Source: Viola odorata
Taxonomy: Eukaryota; Streptophyta; Magnoliopsida; Malpighiales; Violaceae
Direction: 5' to 3'
Assembly: GCA_963691705.1 (NCBI GenBank)
Contig: OY829538.1
Coordinates: 80,296,781 to 80,360,780, forward strand
Length of the DNA: 64,000 nucleotides
The translations under genes were made by a program, and so were the position numbers. Below, piece after piece: positions 1-10,200 of this stretch. The notes beneath the pieces are model-generated. The model was not told the origin of the DNA. It ran no database searches and saw only the letters and a program-made list of their open reading frames with translations. Every line of letters starts with the position of its first letter. Position 1 is the stretch's first letter.

Positions 1-2
1 CT

Positions 3-179
3 CCACTCACCATCATCACCAGCATCGCTGTCATCGTCGCCACTCGTCTCCTCTACGTTTTCTACCGATCCGGCAAGCCTAGGTTTTACATTGCAGCTGC
101 CACGGATAACATGAGCGTACAGAAAGCTCGTGTCTTTGAGGATTCCTTCGTTGATTCAGTAAATTACTTGATCCTATAG
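3..179 (+). other. Unrecognised open frame cut by the left edge
   Basis: A plus-strand frame is open from the window edge to a TAG at 177-179 (59 codons). It begins with a hydrophobic stretch (PLTIITSIAVIVATRLLYVFY-like) followed by a basic and polar part, as in a membrane anchor followed by a soluble tail. I do not recognise the family and no splice signals settle the gene structure. It may be the last exon of a gene to the left, or chance. Confidence 0.2.
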
Positions 180-262
180 ATTTCTGAATTTTGAGTAAAG
201 TTCGAGAGTAGCTCTTATTGAAGCATGGATTGATCTATGGTAATAATAAACATAATCTGATA

Positions 263-1195
263 TTACTCCTCAACTATCGTTTCCAGTATGGCAAACTTTA
301 AAACATCAATATGGTCGTCTTTCTTAGACATGGAGCTGTAAAAGTAGTATTGATAGACGCATGACACAAAACCCCATATGGCCAACCCCATAGAAATAAC
401 CTTTATCCCATCCATGTTTTCATGTAAAAAGATTACAGCTAGAATTGCCACAAGAGGCAAGCCTAAGACACTGACTACATTGGGAAGAGTGAGGACACCT
501 CAAAAATCAATCCCACTATGCCGATAGCAAAAGCCTGTGAGGCTGTTGCTGTCTGAGCCAATGTCATGACATACGAGAGCTTTCCCAGGCTAAACCCCTC
601 CATTTCCCCCTATAAATCCTTCCATTCTCCGCTAATAACAAGTCCCACAACTTGCTGTGGCGGACATATATATTATCATTTCCAAGATTGCTGCATTTAT
701 ATCTTGTTTTAGAACTCTCTTGATTGTCATCTGTATAAGTGGAAGCATCAAACCATAACCTGCAGCTGCAACAATTTTGCATATCATTCCTACCTTGTAC
801 CTTACATTAGGGAGTCCTTCTGGATTTGCGTAGTCAGATTGTAACACAAGTAAGGTGGAAGAGATGGTGAGAAGGACCAAAGAGTTCATTAGAAAAGGGG
901 TGAAATTTTGTTGATGGAGGACAGAGGAGAAGAAGGCATTGAAAGCCAACTGGAATGTACTAAGGATTATGAATGTAGATACAGGAAGGTACAAGAGCCC
1001 AATTGAGTATAACATGGTGTTTGCTGCTAGGAAAACACCAAAAGGAGCATATATCTGCACTAGGTTTGAGGTAGATGGGTGTGTTTTAAGGAAGCTCTTT
1101 GTGGTGGGACTTTTAGATAGTGAACTGAAATAAGGAATGAGGATAGGAAAGCCTACATATTGATGTTATCATCCATTTACTTATGTGGAAATGAT
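263..1195 (-). pseudogene. Purine permease (PUP) pseudogene, frameshifted
   Basis: On the minus strand this stretch encodes most of a plant purine permease, a multi-pass plasma-membrane carrier of the drug/metabolite transporter superfamily that moves purines and cytokinins. Recognisable parts in order are a KWM..QYVGFP segment near 1165, YAPFGVFLAAN near 1055, LYLPVSTF, AFNAFFSS, LLTISSTLLV, a GYGLMLPL helix, then a separate frame with GLPLVAILAVIFLHE and KVISMGLAIWGF ending at 263. The frame is broken near 645-660, a TAG interrupts the segment at about 605-612, and another small deletion lies near 1160. The N-terminal helix seen in the intact paralogue at 13121-14419 is missing. I read it as a dead copy of the local PUP family, although assembly errors could mimic one of the breaks. 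Confidence 0.85.
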
Positions 1196-1500
1196 GATTC
1201 GGGTGGCGGCAAAATTGGGTCAGTTGAATCAGAAAGGGTTGTTGAGGAAGAGGAAGGTTGCCAAGGATAAAGAGATTTTGGTGTCGTCTAACGGTGAAGA
1301 AGTGGATTCCAGGCTCGTTGTGGAAATCTATATAGATTGAGAAGGTAAAGTAACAGATTAGCTCGTAGTATATGAAAATTTGATGAGTTTATTTGACAAG
1401 AATATATAGATTGAGAAATGAGAAATGGATCGGCAGCTAGAAATGAAAGAGGAAGAGGACGAACACAACAAATTAAACGATTCAGTATTCCATATATTTT
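1191..1500 (+). other. Short spacer with a 49-codon open frame
   Basis: Between the PUP pseudogene and the TNL gene a basic 49-codon plus-strand frame runs from ATG 1191 to TGA 1338-1340 (MMIRVAAKLGQLNQKG start, rich in K/R). I do not recognise it and it overlaps the edge of the PUP pseudogene. The remainder, 1341-1500, shows nothing I can support and probably includes the 3' UTR of the TNL gene. Confidence 0.15.
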
Positions 1501-4500
1501 TTACTCAAAGCGCATCACTACTCCACATCTTGTAACCTCTACCTCTCCCTTTTCGTCGCGAAATTGAAGTGAAACCTGTCGCCCAAAATATTTCCTCAAG
1601 AAAAAAACATCCCGATGGTGGTGCCATAGTGACAAGTGCTCAATATCGCTGGATAGATGGTCAAACTCGCAGGATGTTACAGGAAATCCATGGCCATCAT
1701 CATCTACGTAGCAATTCATGCGGTTGTTGTAGTGACCAGAGATGTCTTTTGCATTAATGGAGTTGGTGTAATTTGGCTTGATGACAACGCAAAATACAAA
1801 GGTATACCACTGATCATCCATTGGTAGCTGTAATGTCAGGGAAGATCCAAGACTACCGCAGAACCATTGTGGAATTTCACTCCACGGCAAAATAATTTCA
1901 AAGTTTTGACCGTTTAGAGTATCCTGTAATGCAAATTAATTAATTAGTTTAATTTAATTCGGGAGAGGAGAAGGGAAACAAAATTATACTCCGTGTGCTA
2001 CTTGTACATACCCAGGGATTTATGCTGTGCTGAATTCCCTGCAGTGAGTGAACGCATGCAAATTAGTTAATTAGTTTAGTTTAATTTAATTTAATTAGGG
2101 AGAGGAGAAGGGAAACAAAATTGCACATACATGTCGGTCTAAATCCAATCTAAGTTTCTCCACAGCTCCTACAGTTCCCTACAGTGAACACATGCAAATT
2201 AATTAGTATTAATTAGGGAGAGGAGAAGGGAAACATAATTGTACTCTCCCTATGCTATTTGTACATACCTGAAGTTTTGAAAAAATAATATCCGATCCTC
2301 TTCTACGTGACTCCTGAATTTCGAGAAGTTTAATTTAATTAGGGAGACGGGAAAGGAAACAAAATTGTACTCCCTATGCATCTTGTTCTTGTACATACCT
2401 GGGAACTTAAGTAACCAAAAGTTCTTCTAGGTTGAAGTCCCTGTAACGATTTTCTAATGCTTTCCTTGGCAATTTCCTGTAACGAACACATGCAAATTAA
2501 TTAATTAGGGAGAGGAGAAGAGAAACAAAATTGTAACTCCGTGATGGTAGTTGTACATACACCGGAAATCTTGAATGCTCTTTTACGCTCCTCCTGAATT
2601 CCCTGCAGTGAGTGAGTGAACCCATGCAAATTAATTAATTAGTTTAATTTAATTAGGGAGAGGAGAAGGGAAACAAACAAAATTGTACATACCTGAAGTT
2701 TTGAATAGTGCTGAAGGATTGAAAAAGCAATCTCCAATACTCTTCTACGTTCCTCCTCATCCAATTCAAAGCAACTTGAAAATTTCAGAACTCTAATTCT
2801 GCTTTCAGAAGAAAAGCAAGCTGATGATATGGTCTTAAGCGAGACACATCCATCTGCATCCAGAGTCTCTAAAGACGAGGGAAGCTCCGGCAGAGAACAG
2901 AGGTTTGAGCAACCTGCTACTTGAAGCCTTAGCAGTTGAGAGAGTTGTTTCAAGCTTTCAGGCAAAGAACAAAGGCGCTTGCAACCGCTTAAATTAAGAT
3001 GTGTCATTCTCAGATTGTGGATGAAGCTTGGAAGACTTGTTAGGTTTTGGCACCCAGAGATGCTCACTTCTTTGAGACAAATTAGGTGTTGAATTGATGA
3101 GGGTAACTCTGTAATAGTCGTGTCATCTAAACAGAGCTTTTGAAGGGACTTCAAATTATGGAAGCTGTCATCATTTGGAAGCCTTTTTAATCTTGTGCAC
3201 CCGCCCAAATTAAGACACGTTAGAGATTCCATAGGCTCCATGATGTCTGGGAAGCTCTCCAGGTTTGTGCCCCATAAATCAAGTTCTGAAAGGGATTTCA
3301 ACTTACAGATATTGGTCGAGATGATTGAGAGCTCCTTGCATCCCGACATGCGCAGCTTTTCAAGTCCCTTGAGAAGCTCAACTGATGAAGGCACCTCTCT
3401 TATGCATGTCTCATTTAAATTCAGCTCTCTTATAATATTCGCCGAAGCTAATCGTGGAAACATTTTGACGCCTCCGCATCCATTTAGATTAATATCCTCA
3501 AGTACTTTTGAATCAAAAATGGTTGGAACACTTTCCACACTTGGACAGCACTTAAGGCTGAGAAATCCCAGCTTGGGAAGATGCTGAATAGAGGGCGGAA
3601 GCTTAACTAAACTCTTACACCCTTCAAGATTGATCTTTTGAATATTTTTACCTTCCGAAATATCCGGAAACTCCACCAATTTCGTGGCACCTTCAAGGTT
3701 GATTACTTTTAAATTCACAATATTCTGTCAAAATGACAAACATGAATTAATTAAAAAAGAAAACACTAGTCCTTTTTTGGGTGCTAATTAATGGTATCTT
3801 AAAGTGGCTTTATGTAATTCAGATTATAAAAATCTATTTAATTTATTTTAATTGGTTACTCTTAATGTGAATTGTTTTCTTTTTTTTGAAATAACATCTT
3901 ACGTTATTGTTACAGCCATATCGAATTTTCTTACAAAAACAACATTGCTGTAGTTTTATAAAGTAGATATTCATTTTTACTGATAATTGTTAGTAGTTAT
4001 TTATTAGACAATATTATTATAAGTATAAGTGTTTTTTATGTACCTTACTTTAATAAAATTACTGTATTGTAAGCTAACAGGATTGGTAAAGTGGTGATAA
4101 AATTGTTGTGCACTCATGTACTAGTATTTTAAAAGTAAGTATTGAATCACACAAGGTTTTGGAGAACGAGATCATTCTCTAATCAACCAGCAATATTATA
4201 TCACCAAATTATTCAAATAAAAAAGTAAATAAAATTTTAATTATTCAAATTCACAATCTCGAAACGAACCTGCTTGCCTGTCCATAACTTTCTGATTGCA
4301 GAATTTGGCATATGAAGCTCGATAAGGTATTCAGCGCAAAAATTTGATGATAAGGATTCATGTGGATATGCATCCCATCTGAAGTATCTTAATTCCTCTG
4401 GGAAACCTCCAAACCCCTCCCAACAAAACCTCACTTTACTTTCCTCGTCTCCTTTCAACTTGAAATCTAGAAATTTGAGGCAATCTGACCTTGTAAGCAC

Positions 4501-6399
4501 ACTACAATCAAACTCCGATATCCTTTCACCTTGACAAAGATTTACGCTGATGGCTTCAATCATTGAACTCCCCTGAAAATCACAATACTGTACGTAATAA
4601 AAGCAATTGAAAATTATAGTTTTCAAAAAGAAAGCATAATTATATATAATTTTCTTATACACTAAAACTCAAAAAAAGAAACAAAACAAATAAAAGAGAC
4701 AGTGTGAACGTACCTTCATCTTTTTAGAAACATTAATTAAATCTTTCAAGTCCCATATCCTTGTGCATTCTTTAGGTCTTTTATCTAATTCAATGGAACG
4801 ACCCATTTCTTTCAACAAATCATGCATCTCCAAATGCTTGTTTTCAGAAATAGTTACGAGAGACTTGTCAACAAGGTTACTAATCTTGAATTCTATTCTT
4901 TTTACAGACTCCTTGTAATATGCCACTGCAAAATCCAACGTATTCCCAATCAAAAAAGATGCAATGTCCAGGAATATCGTCTTCTCTTCATCAGATAGTG
5001 CATCATAACTAATTCTCAATACTTTTTGAATGTTTGGAAAAGGTTCGTCCCCTAATCCATCCAATGCACTAACCCACTCTTCTTTGCTCTTATCAAATAA
5101 TGCACAACCTAAAACAACGAGAGCCAATGGATTGCCTCTTGCGTAACTTAACACTCTCCTCGACAACTCTAGGCGATCGCTTGTGGGATGGTTTTGTTTG
5201 AATGCATGTAAGTTGAAGAGTCGAAGACCATCCTGCTTATTCAATGCCCCAACTTCATGTATCTGATTCTGATCGCCAACTATATTCTTAAGTATCTGCT
5301 TATCCCTGCTCGTTACTAGTACTCTACTGCCTCCGGAAAACAAAAGATCATTTTCTCCAGCCAACAGTTTCTTGGCTTCGATTGCATTGTCCACATCATC
5401 AAGGACAATAAGAACTTTCTTACATTGAAGTTGCTTCATTATAAAATCATGATGTAATGTTCGAGACCCCATATTTAGATATTCTTCTTCAAACAATTTC
5501 AACACAATCTTTTCCCGTAGATCATCCACAGATTGATTCTTTAATTTTTGTGAAACATTCTCAACAAAATGAAATGCACCAAATCTACTACAAATATGAT
5601 GGTACACGATTTTAGCAATAGTTGTTTTACCAATCCCACCCATGCCCCATAGTCCCACGATGCGAAATTGAGGCGACTCTAAGCACAACAGACTTTCAAC
5701 TAGCTTAACTTGTGAACCAATTCCAACAAGGCTTGAAGGCAATTTCAGTGGCATTTGATTCAACTTTTTCAAAATATCTCCCACAATGGACTTTATAAGC
5801 TCACTCTCAGGGCTATAAAAAAACAAAACTAGCTTAATTCAAGCAAAAATCACATCAAGTATAAATTTGATCTAGAAATGAAACAAAATTGGAAGCTTCA
5901 AAATTAGAAAAAGTTACCTGGTGTCGTGTGAATTCCATCCGGATATATTAGCTGCTTCCTTCAAGTGAGATCTGACCTCGTTCAAATCCATCTCCCCCTC
6001 CCGCAGACGTTCTTTGAGCTTATCAAAATTGGCTCCAAAATTTCCAATTTGCCTCCTGACATGCGATGGATCGACTCCATAGAAGACAGGTATAACAATC
6101 TGACCATTACGCTCTTTACATTGGAAAATCTTTATAAGTTCTTGCAAGCACCATCTAGAATTTGCATAATCTACGGAGAAAATGATGACAGAGATGTTGG
6201 ATTCTTCAATTGCAGTGAGAAGAGATGGAGAAATGTTGTCTCCTCTCCTTAGATTGTTATCAATGAAAGTCGAGATTTGGCTGCTGCTTAAAGCTTCATG
6301 GAGGTGGCTTGTGAAACCATTGCGAGTGTCATCTCCCCTGAAACTGAGGAAGACATCGTAACGTCTCGCTTTAGGGATGGTAGAAGAAGAAGAAGCCAT
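1501..6399 (-). CDS. TIR-NB-LRR (TNL) disease resistance protein with micro-exon array
   Basis: Intracellular immune receptor; TIR domains of this class act as NADases after effector recognition. Proposed exons (minus): 6399-5918, 5812-4714, 4572-4270, 3724-2693, micro-exons 2602-2561, 2476-2399, 2313-2269, 2178-2131, 2038-2012, and 1923-1501; all junctions are GT-AG and in frame, giving about 1192 aa. The TIR starts RRYDVFLSFRGDDTR and keeps WCLQEL with the expected catalytic Glu. The NB-ARC shows the P-loop GMGGIGKTT, kinase-2 VLIVLDDVD, GNPLAL and MHD. A linker exon, about 12 leucine-rich repeats and a post-LRR C-JID domain (PWSEIPQWF start) follow. No internal stop is seen, so the gene looks intact. 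Inclusion of the micro-exons is inferred: joining 2693 directly to 1923 would also keep frame. Four TTGACC W-boxes lie upstream. Confidence 0.9.
1924..2720 (-). repeat. Tandem exon-intron repeat array inside the TNL gene
   Basis: Six units recur on the minus strand. Each has a splice donor GTATGTAC or GTATGTGC (GT starting at 2692, 2560, 2398, 2268, 2130, 2011), a pyrimidine-rich stretch of CCCTTCTCCTCTCCC type, a TTAATTAATTTGCATG block, an AG acceptor and a short coding cassette. Spacing between donors is 119-162 nt. Predicted introns are 90, 84, 85, 90, 92 and 88 nt. The cassettes resemble the end of the LRR exon (EEERRRVLEI ... SKLQ), so the array seems to have arisen by repeated duplication of that exon end with its intron. 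Confidence 0.85.
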
Positions 6400-6850
6400 T
6401 TATGCTTGAAAAAGGAAAGGAAAAGCCAAAATGATCTGAGGTTTTTGCAAATAGGAATTACATAGTGATATATAAAACCAGCTGGAAACTTCTTTGTATT
6501 GAAACAAAATAATTAATTAATTGGGGAAGACTTGACCCAAAGGAAAATTCCTTTCACTTGCGAGCCAGATAAGGTCCTTCTTCCAATTGAAACAAAATAA
6601 TTAATTTATTATTTTTAAAGAAACTTCTTTGTATTGAAGACTTGACCCAAAGGTGAAAGGAAGACATTTGCAGTTGCCCCAAAGGAACTACGTTTCATCC
6701 ATTTTCTTTTATAAAAGAAAATATGAGTTGGACAAATTAATGGGCAATACAACCATCCAGGTTATTGAAGTAAAATCTTAGTACTTCGTTAATTATCTAG
6801 GGAAGACTTGACCCAATGCAAAAATGGGAAGACTCGGCAGTTGACCCAAT
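6400..6850 (-). promoter_or_regulatory. TNL upstream region with four W-boxes and a TATA-like box
   Basis: A TATATA run at 6468-6475 sits about 70 nt upstream of the TNL start codon. TTGACC, the core bound by WRKY factors, occurs at 6532-6537, 6642-6647, 6808-6813 and 6841-6846, each followed by CAA. Three of the four follow a GAAGAC-like stretch, and the segment around 6485-6540 is partly repeated at 6600-6660, so some W-boxes were multiplied by local duplication. W-box clusters are known in promoters of WRKY-regulated immune genes; function here is inferred. Confidence 0.5.
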
Positions 6851-7739
6851 GAAACAACTAATGACGGACCACACTCTTTTATTTCTTTCATAGAATTTAC
6901 TTGTAGATCGTGGCTCATCAACTGTTGTTTTCTCCTCATGTCGGTAGTCAAGTTTCATGGAATTGAAAATGTTCCAAATCATCCTCCCTGTGAAAGTGCT
7001 CAATCAGTACTACAAATTCAAAACCCGACGCAAGTGTATGTAAAAGCATAAGCTGAAGTCCACCTTCTTTGTCAATCGAACAACTACAAACAACTGCATG
7101 AATGAGAAGAACAGACTCCAGAAAAAAAAAAAAAAAGAACACGTGAACACACTAGTCAACCAATAGTACCTAGAGTCCTGGCCTCAATACTCCTTTCTGT
7201 CTTTTGTTCTTCATCTATAGAGTCCTGGCCTCAATACTCCTTTCAACAAGTCATGCATCTCCTTTCTGTCATTTGTTCTACATCTAATTACATCTTCAAC
7301 TATTCCACCACACATGGTCATTCTTGACAGAAATCTCAAGCAAAAAGAAGTTATGCCCTCATCTTGTATGTAACCGAACTATGTAGCCCACATCTTCAAC
7401 TAGCCAATCCATGTAGGGTCTTAATTTATCGTGGCTCATCAACTGTAGTAAAACTCAGCTAAAACCTATCAGTTGGCACATTGTGAGTGTGCAAAACATT
7501 CCAGACTCTAAATTACTATCACAGAAGCAATATATATTTAAGGATGACAAAAAACACGAATGAAATGTACAGTTTACTGTTGGTAATAAGCATATTGATG
7601 CAAAATTGCAAATGCAGCTAAAACATAAAAATTCATAACACCCACAAGCAGCTACAGCAATTGATACCAACGGTATCCTCAATAATGGATGCACACTGAG
7701 TGCATCAAAGAAACAAAGTAGTAGTAAATAAATGAACAA
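6851..7739. other. Spacer, no gene recognised
   Basis: I see no supported gene. A 27-nt segment (TAGAGTCCTGGCC...) occurs twice, near 7171 and 7217, a period of about 46 nt. A minus-strand frame at 6948-7142 has no recognisable homology and lies beside an A-run, so I do not call it. Confidence 0.4.
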
Positions 7740-8665
7740 TAACATGTCTTTAAGCATTGCATGCAATAACGCTTTCTTTTACAGCTACGGCACTGAACAA
7801 CATGACCTTTGTCATTCCGTCCGCAATGATGGCACGTTTTACTACCAGAACACTACAAAGCAAAGAATCAAATTCAGAAACATGATCCAAAAGACAGGAT
7901 GAAAATAAGCAGAAACATTATTGACAACCAAACCAAAGAAAGCGTGGGGCATTATCTTGAATCTTACTCTTTTATTTCCTTTAATTGGCGCATTATTCTT
8001 ATTCCCCTTCTTTTGAAGTTTTCCTCTAGCGTTCTTTCCATTCCTTTCACCTGCCACTGTCTCCATGTCCGTCCTTTTCGCAGCCTTTCAGGCTCTTACT
8101 TCTCTCTAGAATCATCATCACGATTACGTTGACCCTTATGTTTTCCATCTTCTCCTCTTTTGTCTCCTTCTGCTTCTCCTCCTCCACACCAACAATTCCT
8201 TCATCGACCTCACATTCTTGGCCCCTCTCTTCCCCACTCCCTACTTCCCCTTCTTCAACCTCCTTCACACCATCCACATGGTCCTGATTCCCCAAAATTC
8301 TCTCCCTAACTAACTAAGGATTAGGCACCCAAGTAGGATTAGGTGCTGGAATTGAAGGTTGCTCACTCTGCTGCAGGAACACTCCCCTGGTGGTGTTAAC
8401 CTCTCCTCCACCATTCTCCTCCTTAATCTTCGCCGGAGTATGCGGATAAGCTTTTTTTCGGAGCTTGCTTGTACCTATGAAGTGAGTACATAGAAATTAA
8501 TCAGAGAGGGTTTAATTTTATCAAATTAATAAAAATAATAAAGAAATAAGAGAAAGAAAGCAAAGATTTTTAACTGGTTGAGGAAGCTCTCGATCTTGCT
8601 GACAAATGACATTGTTTTCGATTCTTGTGATCCTGGCCTCCATATCCTCACTTTTTTGCTACATG
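7740..8665 (-). pseudogene. JMJ25-like (KDM3-type) histone demethylase, degraded 5' fragment
   Basis: The best evidence is at 7845-7750 (minus), which reads TCHHCGRNDKGHVVQC then RSCKRKRYCMQC. This is the Cys-rich RING/zinc-finger signature that precedes the JmjC domain in plant JMJ25-type H3K9 demethylases. A plausible intron (donor GTAAGA near 7970, acceptor TTTGTAG near 7843) joins it to a Lys-rich exon (RGKLQKKGNKNNAPIKGNKR). Upstream lie an acidic stretch (8295-8047) in another frame, an in-frame stop near 8310 and a coiled-coil-like segment near 8640 (EDMEARITRIENNV). The frame then ends and no JmjC domain follows in this window. I infer a truncated, frameshifted remnant. Plant family members may also carry an upstream WRC domain; I do not see one. 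Confidence 0.6.
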
Positions 8666-8881
8666 GAAATTGTTAAAAATTGATAACACCCACCTGACAA
8701 AACAGATAACTGGGTTTAGATTTCAGGGAAAATAAGAAAGGATATTGGGGGAAAAGGATTGGGGTTTAGGGTTTAGTACTTGGAAAGTGATTTCTGTGTT
8801 TCGGTGTTGCAATTCGATGAAAAACAACAAAGATACCATTCTTCTTACTGGCAGCTGGGATGTTTATTGCGTGCTTTATTG
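8666..8881. other. Leader or promoter-like sequence of the JMJ25-like fragment
   Basis: Lies just upstream (minus sense) of the fragment and contains no recognisable coding sequence. It may be the 5' flank of the former gene. Confidence 0.25.
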
Positions 8882-9022
8882 AAATCCAGTTCTAATTATG
8901 AGATTTGGTATTTGGGAATTGGGATTTCCTTTGAAATTTTGATTTGAGCGTTGAAATTTTGAATTGAAGTAATTGGAGCCGAGGAGAAAAGATTTGTTTT
9001 CGGAGATTAGGGTTTCGTTTCG
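8882..9022 (+). repeat. 141-bp direct repeat, copy 1
   Basis: This begins AAATCCAGTTCTAATTATG and ends GGTTTCGTTTCG. It is almost identical, with no length change, to 9674-9814. The two copies bracket the displaced TNL fragment, which suggests one duplication event brought segment and fragment together. Confidence 0.85.
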
Positions 9023-9235
9023 CCGTTCAACCTTCATGTGCTTTCATTAATCGGAAGTCCACACCATTCATTTTCTTACCCTCTCTGTCTGCGATGAGAT
9101 TGGTGCAGAAGAAAGGAACGTTTTGTTCTCGAAGAGGAAAAGAAACATCCGACTTGTCAGTTCGGCCCAGTAAAAGAGGAATAGAGTGGTGGATCATAAT
9201 TCCATGTTGGGCCAGTTCGGCCCAATCAATGAATG
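9023..9235. other. Spacer between repeat copy 1 and the LRR fragment
   Basis: The phrase AGTTCGGCCCA occurs twice (near 9160 and 9210). Otherwise nothing is recognised. Confidence 0.3.
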
Positions 9236-9682
9236 GTAGTTGTACATACCGGTCGGTCTAAATCCAATACTCTTCGTTCCTCCAGAATTCTCTGTAACGA
9301 ACACATATAAATTAATTAATTAGTTTAATTTAATTAGGGAGAGGAGAAGGGAAACAAAATTGTACTCCGTATGCTAGTTGTACATTCTCAGGTAATATCC
9401 AATACTCTTCTACGTTCCTCCTCATCCCAATTGAAGCAATTTGCAAATTTTAGAATACTAGTTTTGCTTTCAGAAGCAAAGCAAGCTGATGATATGGTCT
9501 TTTAAGTGAGACACATCCATTTGCATTAAGAGTCTCTAAAGACGAGGGAAGCTCTGGTAGAGAACAAAGATTCGAGCAACCATCTAAATCAAGTTCTAGC
9601 ATTCTTTGATTGTGGATGAAGCTTGGAAGACCTGTTAGGTTTTGGCACCCAAAGGTACACAGTTTTTGGAGACAAATCCAGT
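9236..9682 (-). pseudogene. Displaced TNL 3' fragment: LRR end, intron and one micro-exon
   Basis: On the minus strand this reads CQNLTGLPSFIHNQRM, then CSNLCSLPELPSSLETL, CVSLK, and EEERRRVLDI near 9410-9390. This matches the end of the LRR exon of the TNL at 1501-6399 but lacks about one LRR (the segment CKRLCSLPESLKQLSQ) and carries a 2-nt insertion after CVSLK. It continues into an intron of the same type (CTTCTCCTCTCCC) and a micro-exon-like cassette at about 9292-9250 encoding RILEERRVLDLDRP. That cassette sits between the LRR-exon end and the TNL cassettes in sequence, so it may preserve an earlier state of the array. Confidence 0.85.
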
Positions 9683-9814
9683 TTTAATTATGAGATTTGG
9701 TATTTGGGAATTGGGATTTCCTTTGAAATTTTGATTTGTGCATTGAAATTTTGAATTGAAGTAATTGGCGCCGAGGAGTAAAGATTTGTTTTTGGAGATT
9801 AGGGTTTCGTTTCG
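9674..9814 (+). repeat. 141-bp direct repeat, copy 2
   Basis: Near-identical partner of 8882-9022, beginning at the far edge of the LRR fragment. Only a handful of substitutions separate the copies. Confidence 0.85.
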
Positions 9815-10200
9815 AATAAACGAGTTACAATCTTGTATTGATCCTTTTAAATTTCGTATTCGAAGTTGCGGTCGGATTTATTCATTAAAAAGAATTGATT
9901 CAATATATTTCTTATATACGCATGAGGGTTATATTGGATTTGAATCAGATTTCGGATCAATCCATATTACTAATTGACTGCCTCTGTTATGTTGTTGCTA
10001 GGAAATACCACTATTTTTTGTTTTGGATCTAGCAACCCTATGCATTTGATGTACGTCTATTTTTAAAGCTAATTTATCTACAGTATGTATGCACGGCCGC
10101 GTGGCTCCATGGCAGAACTAATATTATTTTTGTATCCAAATGGTGGATCTCACTTGCACGTGTCATTTCTATGTCTGAAAATAAATTACAATATTATTTA
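9815..10200. other. Spacer with unassigned frame after the repeat
   Basis: A plus-strand frame running out of the 141-bp repeat (to 9977) encodes a peptide ending [15 protein letters not shown]. The unique part, 9815-10000, has less homopolymer than its flanks and its composition reminds me of organellar DNA, but I cannot assign it to any gene. The rest shows nothing. Confidence 0.2.

Noticed and set aside
1924..2720. CRISPR-like appearance of regularly spaced repeats
   Set aside because: Eukaryotic gene context; the units carry splice sites and coding cassettes, not spacer-repeat structure.
6948..7142. Minus-strand frame starting with a Phe run
   Set aside because: The start is an A-tract artefact, and the rest has no family resemblance.
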